From the NCBI RefSeq assembly GCF_002367995.1, contig NZ_AP018207.1:5964646-6028645 (forward strand): DNA of 64,000 bases, written 5' to 3'. The stretch comes from Calothrix brevissima NIES-22. Lineage in GTDB: Bacteria > Cyanobacteriota > Cyanobacteriia > Cyanobacteriales > Nostocaceae. A program made the position numbers and the translations under genes. The notes below the pieces were generated by a model that saw only the letters and a list, made by a program, of their open reading frames with translations, made no database searches and was not told the origin of the DNA. Within the stretch, counting starts at the first letter, position 1, and each line of letters opens with the position of its first letter. Positions 53,844 through 62,086 of this stretch are shown piece by piece.

Positions 53844-55583
53844 ATGGTAAGACTTATGAGACACGATAAACTATCTCCTGGTTTGCTGTTGGCGTATGAA
53901 GATTATCAAAATGAAGGGGAACAAGCTTTAACTACTCACAGGCGATCGCTTGGTATAATTGCTCCCAAAAGTGCTGTTAAGCCGACTAAGAGTATTGTGT
54001 TTCTCTACTGCGAACCTGATGCAGATTTGAGTCATTTAGAACAGTATGGGATTCGCATCAATCAAAATTCTGGTAGTGTGCGCACGGCTTTTTTACCCAT
54101 ACAAGCTTTAGATGCGCTATCAGAAGAAGATGTAATTCAACGCATCAAACCATCGCGTAAACTCCATCTGCGGATGGATGTGGCTCCTGGTAAGGTGAAA
54201 TTACCTGATTTTAAAAGCAAAACGGGATTGACTGGAAAGGGAGTCTTGATTGGCGTTATTGATAGCGGTATTGACCCCAAGCACCCCGCCTTTGCTGGAC
54301 GGATTTTACGCATTTGGGATCAGACGCTTCCCGGGCCAGGAGTTAAAGAAGGCGACTATGGCGCAGAATTTACTGGCGAACAAATGACTGTATCTCAAGA
54401 TACTAGCGGTCACGGTACCCATGTGGCGGGTATTGCTGCGGGTGCAGATGAAAATTACTCTGGGGTAGCGCCAGAAGCAGAATTAATTATTGTTAAATCT
54501 GATTTACAGGATGCTCATATTGCTGATGGGGTGCGTTACGTTTTCCGCGTAGCTACAGAATTAGGACGACCCATAGTATTAAATATGAGCTTGGGCGGAC
54601 ATGCTGATGCTCATGATGGGAGTGATTCCCTATCGCGGATTATTGATGCAGAAACCGGGCCGGGTAAAATTGTTTGCTGTGCTGCGGGTAACGAAGGAAA
54701 CGATAATATACATGGTCAAGCAAACATACCTGCACAAAAATCACGGGGTATGCGCTTTAATGTGCCCTTAAGTCAAGTCGGTATTGTCTGGTTAAACGGT
54801 TGGTATGATGCTGACAGCGAGTTAGAAATCTCAGTGCGCAGTCCGAATGGTTTCGTTACTCCTTACCAAAAAATTATTACTGATGACAATCCTACACAGA
54901 AGTATCAATTACCAGATTCCCAAGTAGAAATTGTCACACCAGCACCAGATAAAGGTAATGGCGACCACAATTTCTTTGTGCAAATTCGGGGTAACGGCCC
55001 TTCGCCTGTCATGGGTGGAATTTGGCAGTTAAGGGTGCGCAATACTAGTAACAGCGATACCCGCTTGGATGTGTGGACATTGGACGATCATTCTTCAGTA
55101 TTTTTTACAGGTAAAAGTGTGAAAGACTGTGTAAAAATTGGCTCTCCGGGAGCAGCTAGCAGTGCGATTACAGTTGCAGCTTACACGACAAAAGTTGAGT
55201 ATACAGATATTGATGGTCAAGTCCGCGATATGGGCTTAGAGTTAGATACTATCTCCGAGTTCAGCAGCGAAGGGCCATTGCGGAATAATGGACAAAAACC
55301 AGATATAGCCGCACCAGGGGCGATGATAGCTTCTGCATTGTCTTCTAATGCTAATAGCGATCGCTCGATGATGATTAATTCTAAATTTGTTGTCATGGCT
55401 GGTACAAGTATGGCGACACCATTCGTTACAGGTGTCGTAGCATTATTATTACAACGCGACCCCAATCTTGACCCAGCGACAGTCAAAGATTTACTGCGCA
55501 AAAATAGCTCAATTCCTGGTAAACCTCCAGGAACTTTTGATAGTAAATGGGGTTTTGGTTTGATTAATGTTGGTAATTTGTAA
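53844..55583 (+). CDS. S8 family serine peptidase (subtilase)
   Basis: 579 residues; ATG 53844, with Met5 (53856) as an alternative. Catalytic triad: Asp140 (IGVIDSGID), His190 (TSGHGTHVAGI) and Ser522 (MAGTSMATPFVTG). The oxyanion Asn is in CAAGNEGND. An insertion of about 140 residues between the Asn and Ser regions (MRFNVPLSQVGIVWLNGWYD onward) resembles the jelly-roll insert of some D-H-S subtilases. The N-terminal ~110 residues look like a propeptide-type domain. No signal peptide is seen, which is unusual for this family and suggests an intracellular or non-classically exported enzyme. Followed by a palindromic repeat. Confidence 0.9.
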   Translation: MVRLMRHDKLSPGLLLAYEDYQNEGEQALTTHRRSLGIIAPKSAVKPTKSIVFLYCEPDADLSHLEQYGIRINQNSGSVRTAFLPIQALDALSEEDVIQRIKPSRKLHLRMDVAPGKVKLPDFKSKTGLTGKGVLIGVIDSGIDPKHPAFAGRILRIWDQTLPGPGVKEGDYGAEFTGEQMTVSQDTSGHGTHVAGIAAGADENYSGVAPEAELIIVKSDLQDAHIADGVRYVFRVATELGRPIVLNMSLGGHADAHDGSDSLSRIIDAETGPGKIVCCAAGNEGNDNIHGQANIPAQKSRGMRFNVPLSQVGIVWLNGWYDADSELEISVRSPNGFVTPYQKIITDDNPTQKYQLPDSQVEIVTPAPDKGNGDHNFFVQIRGNGPSPVMGGIWQLRVRNTSNSDTRLDVWTLDDHSSVFFTGKSVKDCVKIGSPGAASSAITVAAYTTKVEYTDIDGQVRDMGLELDTISEFSSEGPLRNNGQKPDIAAPGAMIASALSSNANSDRSMMINSKFVVMAGTSMATPFVTGVVALLLQRDPNLDPATVKDLLRKNSSIPGKPPGTFDSKWGFGLINVGNL

Positions 55584-55597
55584 TTGAAATTCTTTTC

Positions 55598-55630
55598 AGA
55601 ACCCCGATTTCTTCAAGAAATCGGGGTTCT
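55598..55630. repeat. Perfect 16-bp inverted repeat, sister of 9201-9237
   Basis: AGAACCCCGATTTCTT (55598-55613) and its complement (55615-55630) with one base between. Same layout as the 9201 element: CCCCGA, TTCTT, one base, AAGAA, TCGGGG. It lies 15 bp after the subtilase stop, so it may be a terminator. Confidence 0.75.
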
Positions 55631-55690
55631 AATCAGTAAAATCATCGTCTGGAGTTGTAGTTATATAGAAACGTTTCGCCGACTTCATCG

Positions 55691-55948
55691 ATGATTATGC
55701 AAAAGGTGAGCAAATTACTTCCTACCTTACTCGGTGTGTTGTGCTTGTATTCACTCGGCTATGCTTATGCTAGGATGTCCATCTTTCACGCTGTAGAAAA
55801 TTACACAGGTGCGGAAGGTAAAGCTGGAGCAAGACAAGACTACATTGCTAAAAAAGATCGTACCCCTGGGGAAGGATGGGAGTACCAATTATTTTTACCT
55901 GCGATCAAAGTTGAAGAAAGCATTATCAATTACTTTCATAATTTGTAA
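55691..55948 (+). CDS. Small membrane or secreted protein, unknown
   Basis: 85 residues. One hydrophobic segment near the start (KLLPTLLGVLCLYSLGYAYA) acts as anchor or signal peptide; the remaining ~55 residues are polar (KKDRTPGEGWEYQLFLPAIK). No ribosome site stands out and no family is recognised. It lies 107 bp after the subtilase on the same strand, separated by the palindrome. Composition and codon use look real, but the call is moderate. Confidence 0.5.
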   Translation: MIMQKVSKLLPTLLGVLCLYSLGYAYARMSIFHAVENYTGAEGKAGARQDYIAKKDRTPGEGWEYQLFLPAIKVEESIINYFHNL

Positions 55949-56015
55949 TGCATCGCAGACAACGCTTGATTCTCAATTTAGCGATAAGGAGGACAAGGAA
56001 GATAAATATTTGTGA

Positions 56016-56501
56016 TTATTCTCCTACTAATGCTAATGCTTGATTCATTACTTTGTCCGACAAATACATTCCGCACAAGCGCAGTTGTTCTAAAACCGGA
56101 CGGGCTGCTGGAATTACTCCTCGTTGTTTAGCAGTAATAACTATACCTAAAGTTCCCCGTACTGGAATTCCCAAAGCTGCTGCACAACGGCGGGCGGCTA
56201 AGTCATCCAAAATTATCTCAGTGCTATTATTTACATAAGCCCACGTTAATACAGCAGATTCACCAGGCCCTAAATCCCAACTTTGAATAATTCCTGGAAC
56301 AGCAGGTGTAACAACCTCTATCAGCCAAGAAGTAGCAGCCAGCGCCATTGCAGTTACGTCTGTCTGTCCGTATGCCTGAATTTCTGTAGCGACAGCTTGC
56401 GGAACAATAATTTCTGAACTAACTATCTGTAATAGGTAGAGAAAGCCACCCTTAGTCAAAAAAATCAATGGGGAGGTATTAATTGCAGGACGTTCAGCCA
56501 C
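56016..56501 (-). CDS. DUF3368 PIN-like toxin
   Basis: 161 residues. The GTG start at 56501 lies inside the last codons of the antitoxin gene (an 8-nt overlap), so translation is coupled. PIN-type signatures: INTSPLIFLTK (Asn8 in place of the usual first Asp, common in DUF3368), VATEI with Glu40, LGPGESAVL with Glu81, and ILDDLAARR with Asp99-Asp100. This matches the DUF3368 branch of PIN nucleases, presumed RNA endonucleases, paired with UPF0175 antitoxins. Cytosolic. Confidence 0.85.
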   Translation of the reverse strand: MAERPAINTSPLIFLTKGGFLYLLQIVSSEIIVPQAVATEIQAYGQTDVTAMALAATSWLIEVVTPAVPGIIQSWDLGPGESAVLTWAYVNNSTEIILDDLAARRCAAALGIPVRGTLGIVITAKQRGVIPAARPVLEQLRLCGMYLSDKVMNQALALVGE

Positions 56502-56745
56502 GGTTTAATTCTTGTTGCAAGTCATCAAAGTCTACAATAAACACATCTACTTGTTCGCGGGCAAGGGCTGCAAGAAAGTCACGGCGATTTAAACCTGCAA
56601 TTTGAGCAGCTTTTTCCTGGGAAACTTCACCCTTTTGATACCAGTAAATAGCAGCAGCCAGCCGCATATCACGCACGAAATCATCCGGAGGAAGACGACG
56701 CGCTGAAAATACTTCTTCGGGTAAGTCTAGGTTTACTCTGGTCAT
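56494..56745 (-). CDS. UPF0175 family antitoxin
   Basis: 83 residues. VNLDLPEEVFSA at the start and YQKGEVSQEKAAQIAGLNRR (helix-turn-helix-like) in the middle are the UPF0175 signature; the acidic C-terminus (VDFDDLQQELNRG) probably contacts the toxin. The ATG at 56745 comes only 2 nt after the urtE stop (TAATTATG), so it can be translated from the urt transcript. Together with the DUF3368 gene it forms a type II-like toxin-antitoxin pair; partner roles are assigned from the families, not from data here. Confidence 0.85.
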   Translation of the reverse strand: MTRVNLDLPEEVFSARRLPPDDFVRDMRLAAAIYWYQKGEVSQEKAAQIAGLNRRDFLAALAREQVDVFIVDFDDLQQELNRG

Positions 56746-56747
56746 AA

Positions 56748-57446
56748 TTACACTGCTAAAAACCTTTGAATCACATCTTGACTCAATTCATCAGTTGAAC
56801 CTGAAGCGACAATAGCACCTTTTTGCATGGCGTAATAATAGTCAGCTTGACGCACAAAGTGTAAGTGTTGTTCTACAAGCAATACAGAAATCCCGGTAGT
56901 TTCAATAATCCGGCGAACAGCAGCTTCAATTTCCAAGATGATGGAGGGTTGAATACCTTCGGTGGGTTCGTCTAAGACTAATAATTGCGGCTGTCCCATT
57001 AAAGCACGCGCGATCGCTAATTGTTGCTGTTGTCCCCCACTTAAGTCGCCACCCATGCGCGACAACATGGTTTTTAAAACTGGAAATAAGCTAAAAATCT
57101 CTTCAGGAATTTCCGGTTTTTTTAGTTGTTTTTGTCTAGCTTCTAATCCCAAAATCAGATTTTCTTTCACAGTCAACCGAGGAATAATATCTCGTCCTTG
57201 GGGTACATAACCTATTCCTAACTTCGCCCTTTGGTCGGGAGTTTTCGAGTTAATTAAATTTCCAGCTAAATTAATTGTGCCACTGCGGGGTTTCAGCAAA
57301 CCCATAATACTTTTAAGTAATGTTGTTTTCCCGACACCATTACGCCCAATGAGACATACCATTTGTCCATTAGGAACATTTAAATCTACATTGCGGAGAA
57401 TATGGCTTTCACCATAGTAAACATTAAGGTTAGAAATATTTAGCAT
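56748..57446 (-). CDS. urtE: Urea ABC transporter ATP-binding protein UrtE
   Basis: 232 residues. LivF-type ATPase: Walker A GRNGVGKTTLLKS, Q-loop GYVPQGRDI, signature LSGGQQQQLAIARAL, Walker B LLVLDEPTEGI, and H-loop LLVEQHLHF. Partner of UrtD on the cytosolic face of the UrtBC pore. Last urt gene. It follows urtD after a 79-bp STRR-filled gap and is joined at its 3' end to the toxin-antitoxin pair. Confidence 0.95.
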   Translation of the reverse strand: MLNISNLNVYYGESHILRNVDLNVPNGQMVCLIGRNGVGKTTLLKSIMGLLKPRSGTINLAGNLINSKTPDQRAKLGIGYVPQGRDIIPRLTVKENLILGLEARQKQLKKPEIPEEIFSLFPVLKTMLSRMGGDLSGGQQQQLAIARALMGQPQLLVLDEPTEGIQPSIILEIEAAVRRIIETTGISVLLVEQHLHFVRQADYYYAMQKGAIVASGSTDELSQDVIQRFLAV

Positions 57447-57449
57447 ATT

Positions 57450-57520
57450 GGTCAGTTGTCAGTTGTCAGTTGTCAGTTGTCAGTCGTTAACAGTCAACCG
57501 TCAACGGTCAACCGTCAACA
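57450..57520. repeat. STRR array inside the urt operon, between urtD and urtE
   Basis: AGTTGTC heptamers followed by GTCAACC/GTCAACG units on the plus strand, filling almost the whole urtD-urtE gap. The two halves are partly complementary around GTTAAC and can form a hairpin in the mRNA. Confidence 0.8.
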
Positions 57521-57525
57521 TTTCA

Positions 57526-58272
57526 CTACTCTTGCTGCTGTCCTAAATAAACTTCCACCACACGGGGGTCATTTTGGACTTCTTCAAAATTCCCTTCGCA
57601 GAGTACCGAACCTTCATGTAAAACTGTGACTTTTTTGGCAATTTGGCGGACAAATTCCATGTCATGTTCAATTACTAAAATTGAATGACTCTGCGCTAAT
57701 GTTAAAAGTAATTCGCCAATGTTATATGTTTCTTCATCAGTTAAACCTGCAACAGGTTCATCAACCAGTAATAAATCAGGTGACTGTCCCACTAACATAC
57801 CGATTTCTAAGCGTTGCTTTTCGCCGTGGGATAATAAAGCGGCGGGAATATCGGCTTTAGGAGTTAAGCCAATGGTTTCTAATAAACCTTTAACGCTATT
57901 TTGTTCAGTAACCGGAGAACGCCCCAATAATGTAGAAAAAACATTTTTCTTGCGGTTACTGGTAATTTCTAAATTCTCCCTGGGCGTGAGATTAAGATAA
58001 ACTCTCGGTGTTTGGAATTTTCGCCCAATTCCTCGCCGTGCAATTTCATATTCTGGGAGAGAACGGAGATTTTTACCTTTAAATAAAACTCTACCGATAG
58101 TTGGTTGAACTTTCCCAGTAATTACATCCAAAAATGTAGTTTTACCCGCACCATTAGGGCCAATTACTACTCTTAATTCGCCCACATCCATATTAAAATT
58201 TAATTGATTGAGAGCTTTAAAACCGTCAAAACTAACAGTAACGTTTTCAGTTTCCAAGATTTTGGCGTTCAT
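57526..58272 (-). CDS. urtD: Urea ABC transporter ATP-binding protein UrtD
   Basis: 248 residues. LivG-type ATPase: Walker A GPNGAGKTTFLD, signature LLSHGEKQRLEIG, Walker B LLLVDEPVAGL, H-loop ILVIEHDMEF. The ATG at 58272 lies 26 bp inside the end of urtC, indicating translational coupling. Cytosolic ATPase of the urea importer. Confidence 0.95.
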   Translation of the reverse strand: MNAKILETENVTVSFDGFKALNQLNFNMDVGELRVVIGPNGAGKTTFLDVITGKVQPTIGRVLFKGKNLRSLPEYEIARRGIGRKFQTPRVYLNLTPRENLEITSNRKKNVFSTLLGRSPVTEQNSVKGLLETIGLTPKADIPAALLSHGEKQRLEIGMLVGQSPDLLLVDEPVAGLTDEETYNIGELLLTLAQSHSILVIEHDMEFVRQIAKKVTVLHEGSVLCEGNFEEVQNDPRVVEVYLGQQQE

Positions 58273-59365
58273 GTTGCACTTCCGGATCTTCTTCTAAGCT
58301 GGGATAGGTAGAAATTTCTTGAGGGCGTTTGAAAATAGCAAAGTTTTGACTGCGGAACCAGCCAACAAGTCCGTCAGGTAAAACTGTGACGACTATTAAA
58401 AAGAGTGCGCCTTGGAAAAATAGCCAAATTTCCGCGAATTGTTCGCTTAAAAAAGCACGGGCGTAATTAACTAATAAAGTTCCCAAAACTGCACCAATTA
58501 ATGTTGCGCGTCCCCCAACTGCTACCCAAATCACCATTTCAATCGAAAAAGCAATATCCATTGCTCTGGGTGAGACAGAACCACTTTGTAGGGTGTAAAA
58601 TGCTCCTGCAATCCCAGCGATCGCACCGGACACGGCAAAGACTAATGTTTTAAAATCTGTAGGGTTATAACCGGAAAATCTTACCCGACTTTCATCGTCG
58701 CGAATGGCGATTAACAATCTCCCAAAACGCCCACTAGTTAACCAGCGACAAACGCCATAAGTAGCAGCGAGAAGTAACACTGTGAGAATGTAGAAAATAT
58801 ATTTGGTTTTGGCATCGCTGACAGTTGCACCAAATAAAGTTGTAAAATCTATCAGCCCGTTTGTACCATTAAAAAATTGTTGCTGTCCGTTAAAAAAGTT
58901 AAAGAAGACGATAATTGCAGCTTGGGTAAGAATGGAAAAATAAACGCCCTTAATGCGATTGCGAAATACTAAATATCCCAGGAACCCAGCCAGTAAACCG
59001 GGAATGATGACTACAGATGCGACTGCGAAAGGGAAAGAATAAAAAGGTTTCCAAAACCAGGGAAGATCCGTGACACCGTATAATCCCATGAAATCAGGTA
59101 ACTCACCCGATGGGATTTGCAGTTTCAGGTACATTGCGATCGCATATCCACCCAGACCAAAGAATATACCATGACCTAAACTGAGTAACCCAGTATAGCC
59201 CCAAATCAAGTCAATACCTAAAGCCACAATCGCCAGGGATAAAAATCGCCCCAGCAAATTTAAGCGAAACTCTGACAGCACCACTGGCATAATTAAGATG
59301 AGAATGAGTGCGATCGCTATCACCACCCCAACTTCAATTAAGATTAACCGTCCTCCCTTCTTCAT
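58247..59365 (-). CDS. urtC: Urea ABC transporter permease UrtC
   Basis: 372 residues. LivM-type permease with about nine to ten hydrophobic helices, the ABC-permease loop around RLLIAIRDDESRVRFSGYNP, and a charged C-terminal tail. Second pore subunit of the urea importer. 45 bp after urtB and overlapping urtD by 26 bp. Confidence 0.95.
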   Translation of the reverse strand: MKKGGRLILIEVGVVIAIALILILIMPVVLSEFRLNLLGRFLSLAIVALGIDLIWGYTGLLSLGHGIFFGLGGYAIAMYLKLQIPSGELPDFMGLYGVTDLPWFWKPFYSFPFAVASVVIIPGLLAGFLGYLVFRNRIKGVYFSILTQAAIIVFFNFFNGQQQFFNGTNGLIDFTTLFGATVSDAKTKYIFYILTVLLLAATYGVCRWLTSGRFGRLLIAIRDDESRVRFSGYNPTDFKTLVFAVSGAIAGIAGAFYTLQSGSVSPRAMDIAFSIEMVIWVAVGGRATLIGAVLGTLLVNYARAFLSEQFAEIWLFFQGALFLIVVTVLPDGLVGWFRSQNFAIFKRPQEISTYPSLEEDPEVQHERQNLGN

Positions 59366-59410
59366 CTTTGCGCCCTCTGATTTTGAAGCAAGATTGTGAA
59401 ATACTTAAGG

Positions 59411-60571
59411 TTAAACATCAACAGTCCGACCTTTTTGCGGAAAAATACCTGCTGGCTTCCACTGTAAAAATATAATAATCAGTGCGAATACCATCACCTT
59501 TGCCATACTTGTAGTTGCAAAAAAGGTCAACAAATCTGCTAAAGGTTTCACTGGTGCAAACAATAAAGCCAAGGTTCCCGAACCAATTAAAAAGTTAACT
59601 GTACCAATTCCTAAAGCCGCGACAATAGTACCAGCTAAATTCCCCACACCACCGACAACCACCACCATAAAGGTGTCGATAATATAATTTTGTCCGGTAT
59701 TTGGCCCTACAGAACCCAGCAAACTAATTGCACATCCAGCTACACCAGCCAACCCAGAACCCAACGCAAAAGTAATTGCATCAACTTTTTGAGTGGGGAT
59801 ACCCAAACAAGCACTCATACTGCGATTTTGGGTAACCGCCCTAATTCTTAATCCCCAACTAGAACGCTGTAAAAACAAATAAATTCCAGCGACACAAATT
59901 ATTGTTAAACTGATAATAAATAATCTAGCAAATGGTAATTGTACGCCACCTACAGATATACCAGTTTGTAACCATTTAGGGGCGGTTACATCTACATTTT
60001 GTGCGCCAAACCAAGGTTGAGTAACTGCTAACTTATAGGTTTGACTTAATATCTTACCTGTAGTGATGGTCACTCCTAAAGATAGCAAGAAAATCACACC
60101 AACAACCCATTTACGCACCCTCTCTAAATTGGTGCGGGAATTTAAAAACCATAAACCGCCAAAAAATAATCCTGAAAACAAAACTAAGCCAATAATTAAA
60201 ACCCAATTTACACTGCGGACAAACTGCTGAAAGATTAAACTTACCCCCCAAGTTGCGAGTAAAGTTTCCAGGGGTCTACCATAAAGATAGCGAATCACAC
60301 CCCTTTCTAAAATTAAGCCGATAAATGCAGTGAAAAAGAAAGCGATAATTAAAGCCAAAAATATATAAATTTCCCACCAAAAGCCGCCTAATTGCTTACA
60401 ACCATTTTGCACTACAAAGGTTGTATAAGCCCCAAACATCATCAATTCACCATGCGCCATATTAATTACGCCCATCAAGCCAAAGATAATGGCTAATCCC
60501 AAAGCAGCAATTAATAACACAGAACCGATGCTGATACCATTAAATACAGCATCTAAAAAACCTGTTAACAT
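59411..60571 (-). CDS. urtB: Urea ABC transporter permease UrtB
   Basis: 386 residues. LivH-type permease: ALGLAIIFGLMGVINMAHGE in the first helices, GLRIRAVTQNRSMSACLGI as the EAA-like loop, and GGVGNLAGTIVAALGIG near the end. Compared with amino-acid LivH it has a long extra segment (about 118-200) between helices, as UrtB proteins do. 192 bp downstream of urtA with STRR DNA between. Confidence 0.95.
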   Translation of the reverse strand: MLTGFLDAVFNGISIGSVLLIAALGLAIIFGLMGVINMAHGELMMFGAYTTFVVQNGCKQLGGFWWEIYIFLALIIAFFFTAFIGLILERGVIRYLYGRPLETLLATWGVSLIFQQFVRSVNWVLIIGLVLFSGLFFGGLWFLNSRTNLERVRKWVVGVIFLLSLGVTITTGKILSQTYKLAVTQPWFGAQNVDVTAPKWLQTGISVGGVQLPFARLFIISLTIICVAGIYLFLQRSSWGLRIRAVTQNRSMSACLGIPTQKVDAITFALGSGLAGVAGCAISLLGSVGPNTGQNYIIDTFMVVVVGGVGNLAGTIVAALGIGTVNFLIGSGTLALLFAPVKPLADLLTFFATTSMAKVMVFALIIIFLQWKPAGIFPQKGRTVDV

Positions 60572-60610
60572 TTATGATTCCCCAGCTATCAGCTTTTTGT
60601 TGATAAATGA

Positions 60611-60763
60611 GTCATTAGTCAGTTGTCAGTTGTCAGTTGTCAGTTGTCAGTTGCGTAGAGTTTTTATAAAAATTTATGGGGGAATAAAGATATATGAGAT
60701 CAGCCAATTCAGTCAAATTTTTCACTAATGACCAATGACTAATGACCAATGACCAATGACTAA
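60611..60763. repeat. STRR arrays between urtA and urtB
   Basis: AGTTGTC heptamers at 60611-60655 and AATGACC/AATGACT units at 60723-60763, so two separate STRR types occupy the 192-bp gap inside the operon. Confidence 0.8.
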
Positions 60764-62086
60764 TTAAGCCTTTTTGTACTTACCACCCTTAGCTGGATCA
60801 GACCAATCACAAGCATATCCCTTGGTTTCTTTCACAAATTGGTTCCAAGGTACAGGTTCAACTGGTGCAGGCGTAGCATAGACAATTTCAAACAAACCAT
60901 CATCTCGCACTTGACCAATGCGCACAACTTTGGAGATGTGATGATTAGGATTTACTGTCACTTTTCCTTCTGGCGCATCTATGGTTTGACCATAAGCAGC
61001 TGTGCGCACTTTCGCTAAATCAAAGCTACCGGCTTTTTCTGCTGCTTGCTTCCACAAATAAACAGCAATATATGCAGCTTCCATTGGGTCATTTGTTACC
61101 CTTTCTGCACCATATTCTTTTTTAAAAGCTTCGACAAATTTCTTATTCGCAGGAGTATCAACTGTTTGGAAGTAATTCCACGCAGCATAGTGACCTTTAA
61201 GATATTCCACACCAATGGCTTTCACTTCTTCTTCAGCAATACTTACTGACATCGAAGGATATTTATCTGGTGTTAATCCCGCACCTTTCAATTGCTTGAA
61301 GAAAGCCACATTACTATCACCATTTAAGGTGTTATAAATTACCCCACCGTTAGGTAACTGTTGCTTAATTTTCGTTACAATTGGTGTAACTTCTGTGTTA
61401 CCTAATGGTAAATAATCTTCACCAACTGTTTTGCCACCAAGAGCTGCTAATTGAGCTTTAATAATGGTATTGGCAGTCCGAGGGAAAACGTAGTCTGAGC
61501 CGACTAAAAAGAATTCTTTGCCTTTATTTTTTAACAGCCAATCTACAGAAGGTTCGATTTGTTGATTTGGTGCAGCACCTGTGTAAAAAATATTCTTAGA
61601 ACATTCTTGACCTTCATACTGCACGGGATACCACAGCATGTGGTCTTTACTTTCAAACACGGGTTTAACATTCTTGCGGCTAGCTGAAGTCCAACAACCA
61701 AAAACTACAGCTACTTTATCTTGATCGATTAATTTAGTGGCTTTCTCTCTGAAAGTATCCCAGTTAGAAGCACCATCTTCAACAATCGCTTCGATTTGTT
61801 TTCCTAAAACCCCACCCTTGGCATTAATTTCCTTAATTGCCAATTTTTCCGCATCAACAACGCTTTTTTCGCTAATAGCCATTGTGCCACTTAGCGAGTG
61901 CAAAATCCCGATTTTAATTTTGTCGCCACTAGCAGCTATAGGGGAAGCACTGGGGCTATTTGCACTAGTTGGACTGGGACTATTTGTACTGCTGGGAGAT
62001 TCATTAGCGCAAGCTTTGAGAAAGATACTGGTACCAATCGTTGCGGAACCGTAAATCAAAAACCTACGTCGGTTAAGTCTACTCAT
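60764..62086 (-). CDS. urtA: Urea ABC transporter substrate-binding protein UrtA
   Basis: 440 residues. The N-terminus has a twin-arginine motif (NRRRFLIYG) and lipobox FLKAC, so a Tat-exported lipoprotein is possible. A Ser/Pro/Asn-rich linker precedes the type I binding fold: IGILHSLSGTMAISEKSVVD, VAVVFGCWTSASRKNVKPVF, HMLWYPVQYEGQECSKNIFY (the urea/amide-type signature), DPMEAAYIAVYLWKQAAEKA. Binds urea in the periplasm and delivers it to UrtBC. First gene of the operon; an NtcA-type promoter lies upstream. Confidence 0.96.
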   Translation of the reverse strand: MSRLNRRRFLIYGSATIGTSIFLKACANESPSSTNSPSPTSANSPSASPIAASGDKIKIGILHSLSGTMAISEKSVVDAEKLAIKEINAKGGVLGKQIEAIVEDGASNWDTFREKATKLIDQDKVAVVFGCWTSASRKNVKPVFESKDHMLWYPVQYEGQECSKNIFYTGAAPNQQIEPSVDWLLKNKGKEFFLVGSDYVFPRTANTIIKAQLAALGGKTVGEDYLPLGNTEVTPIVTKIKQQLPNGGVIYNTLNGDSNVAFFKQLKGAGLTPDKYPSMSVSIAEEEVKAIGVEYLKGHYAAWNYFQTVDTPANKKFVEAFKKEYGAERVTNDPMEAAYIAVYLWKQAAEKAGSFDLAKVRTAAYGQTIDAPEGKVTVNPNHHISKVVRIGQVRDDGLFEIVYATPAPVEPVPWNQFVKETKGYACDWSDPAKGGKYKKA

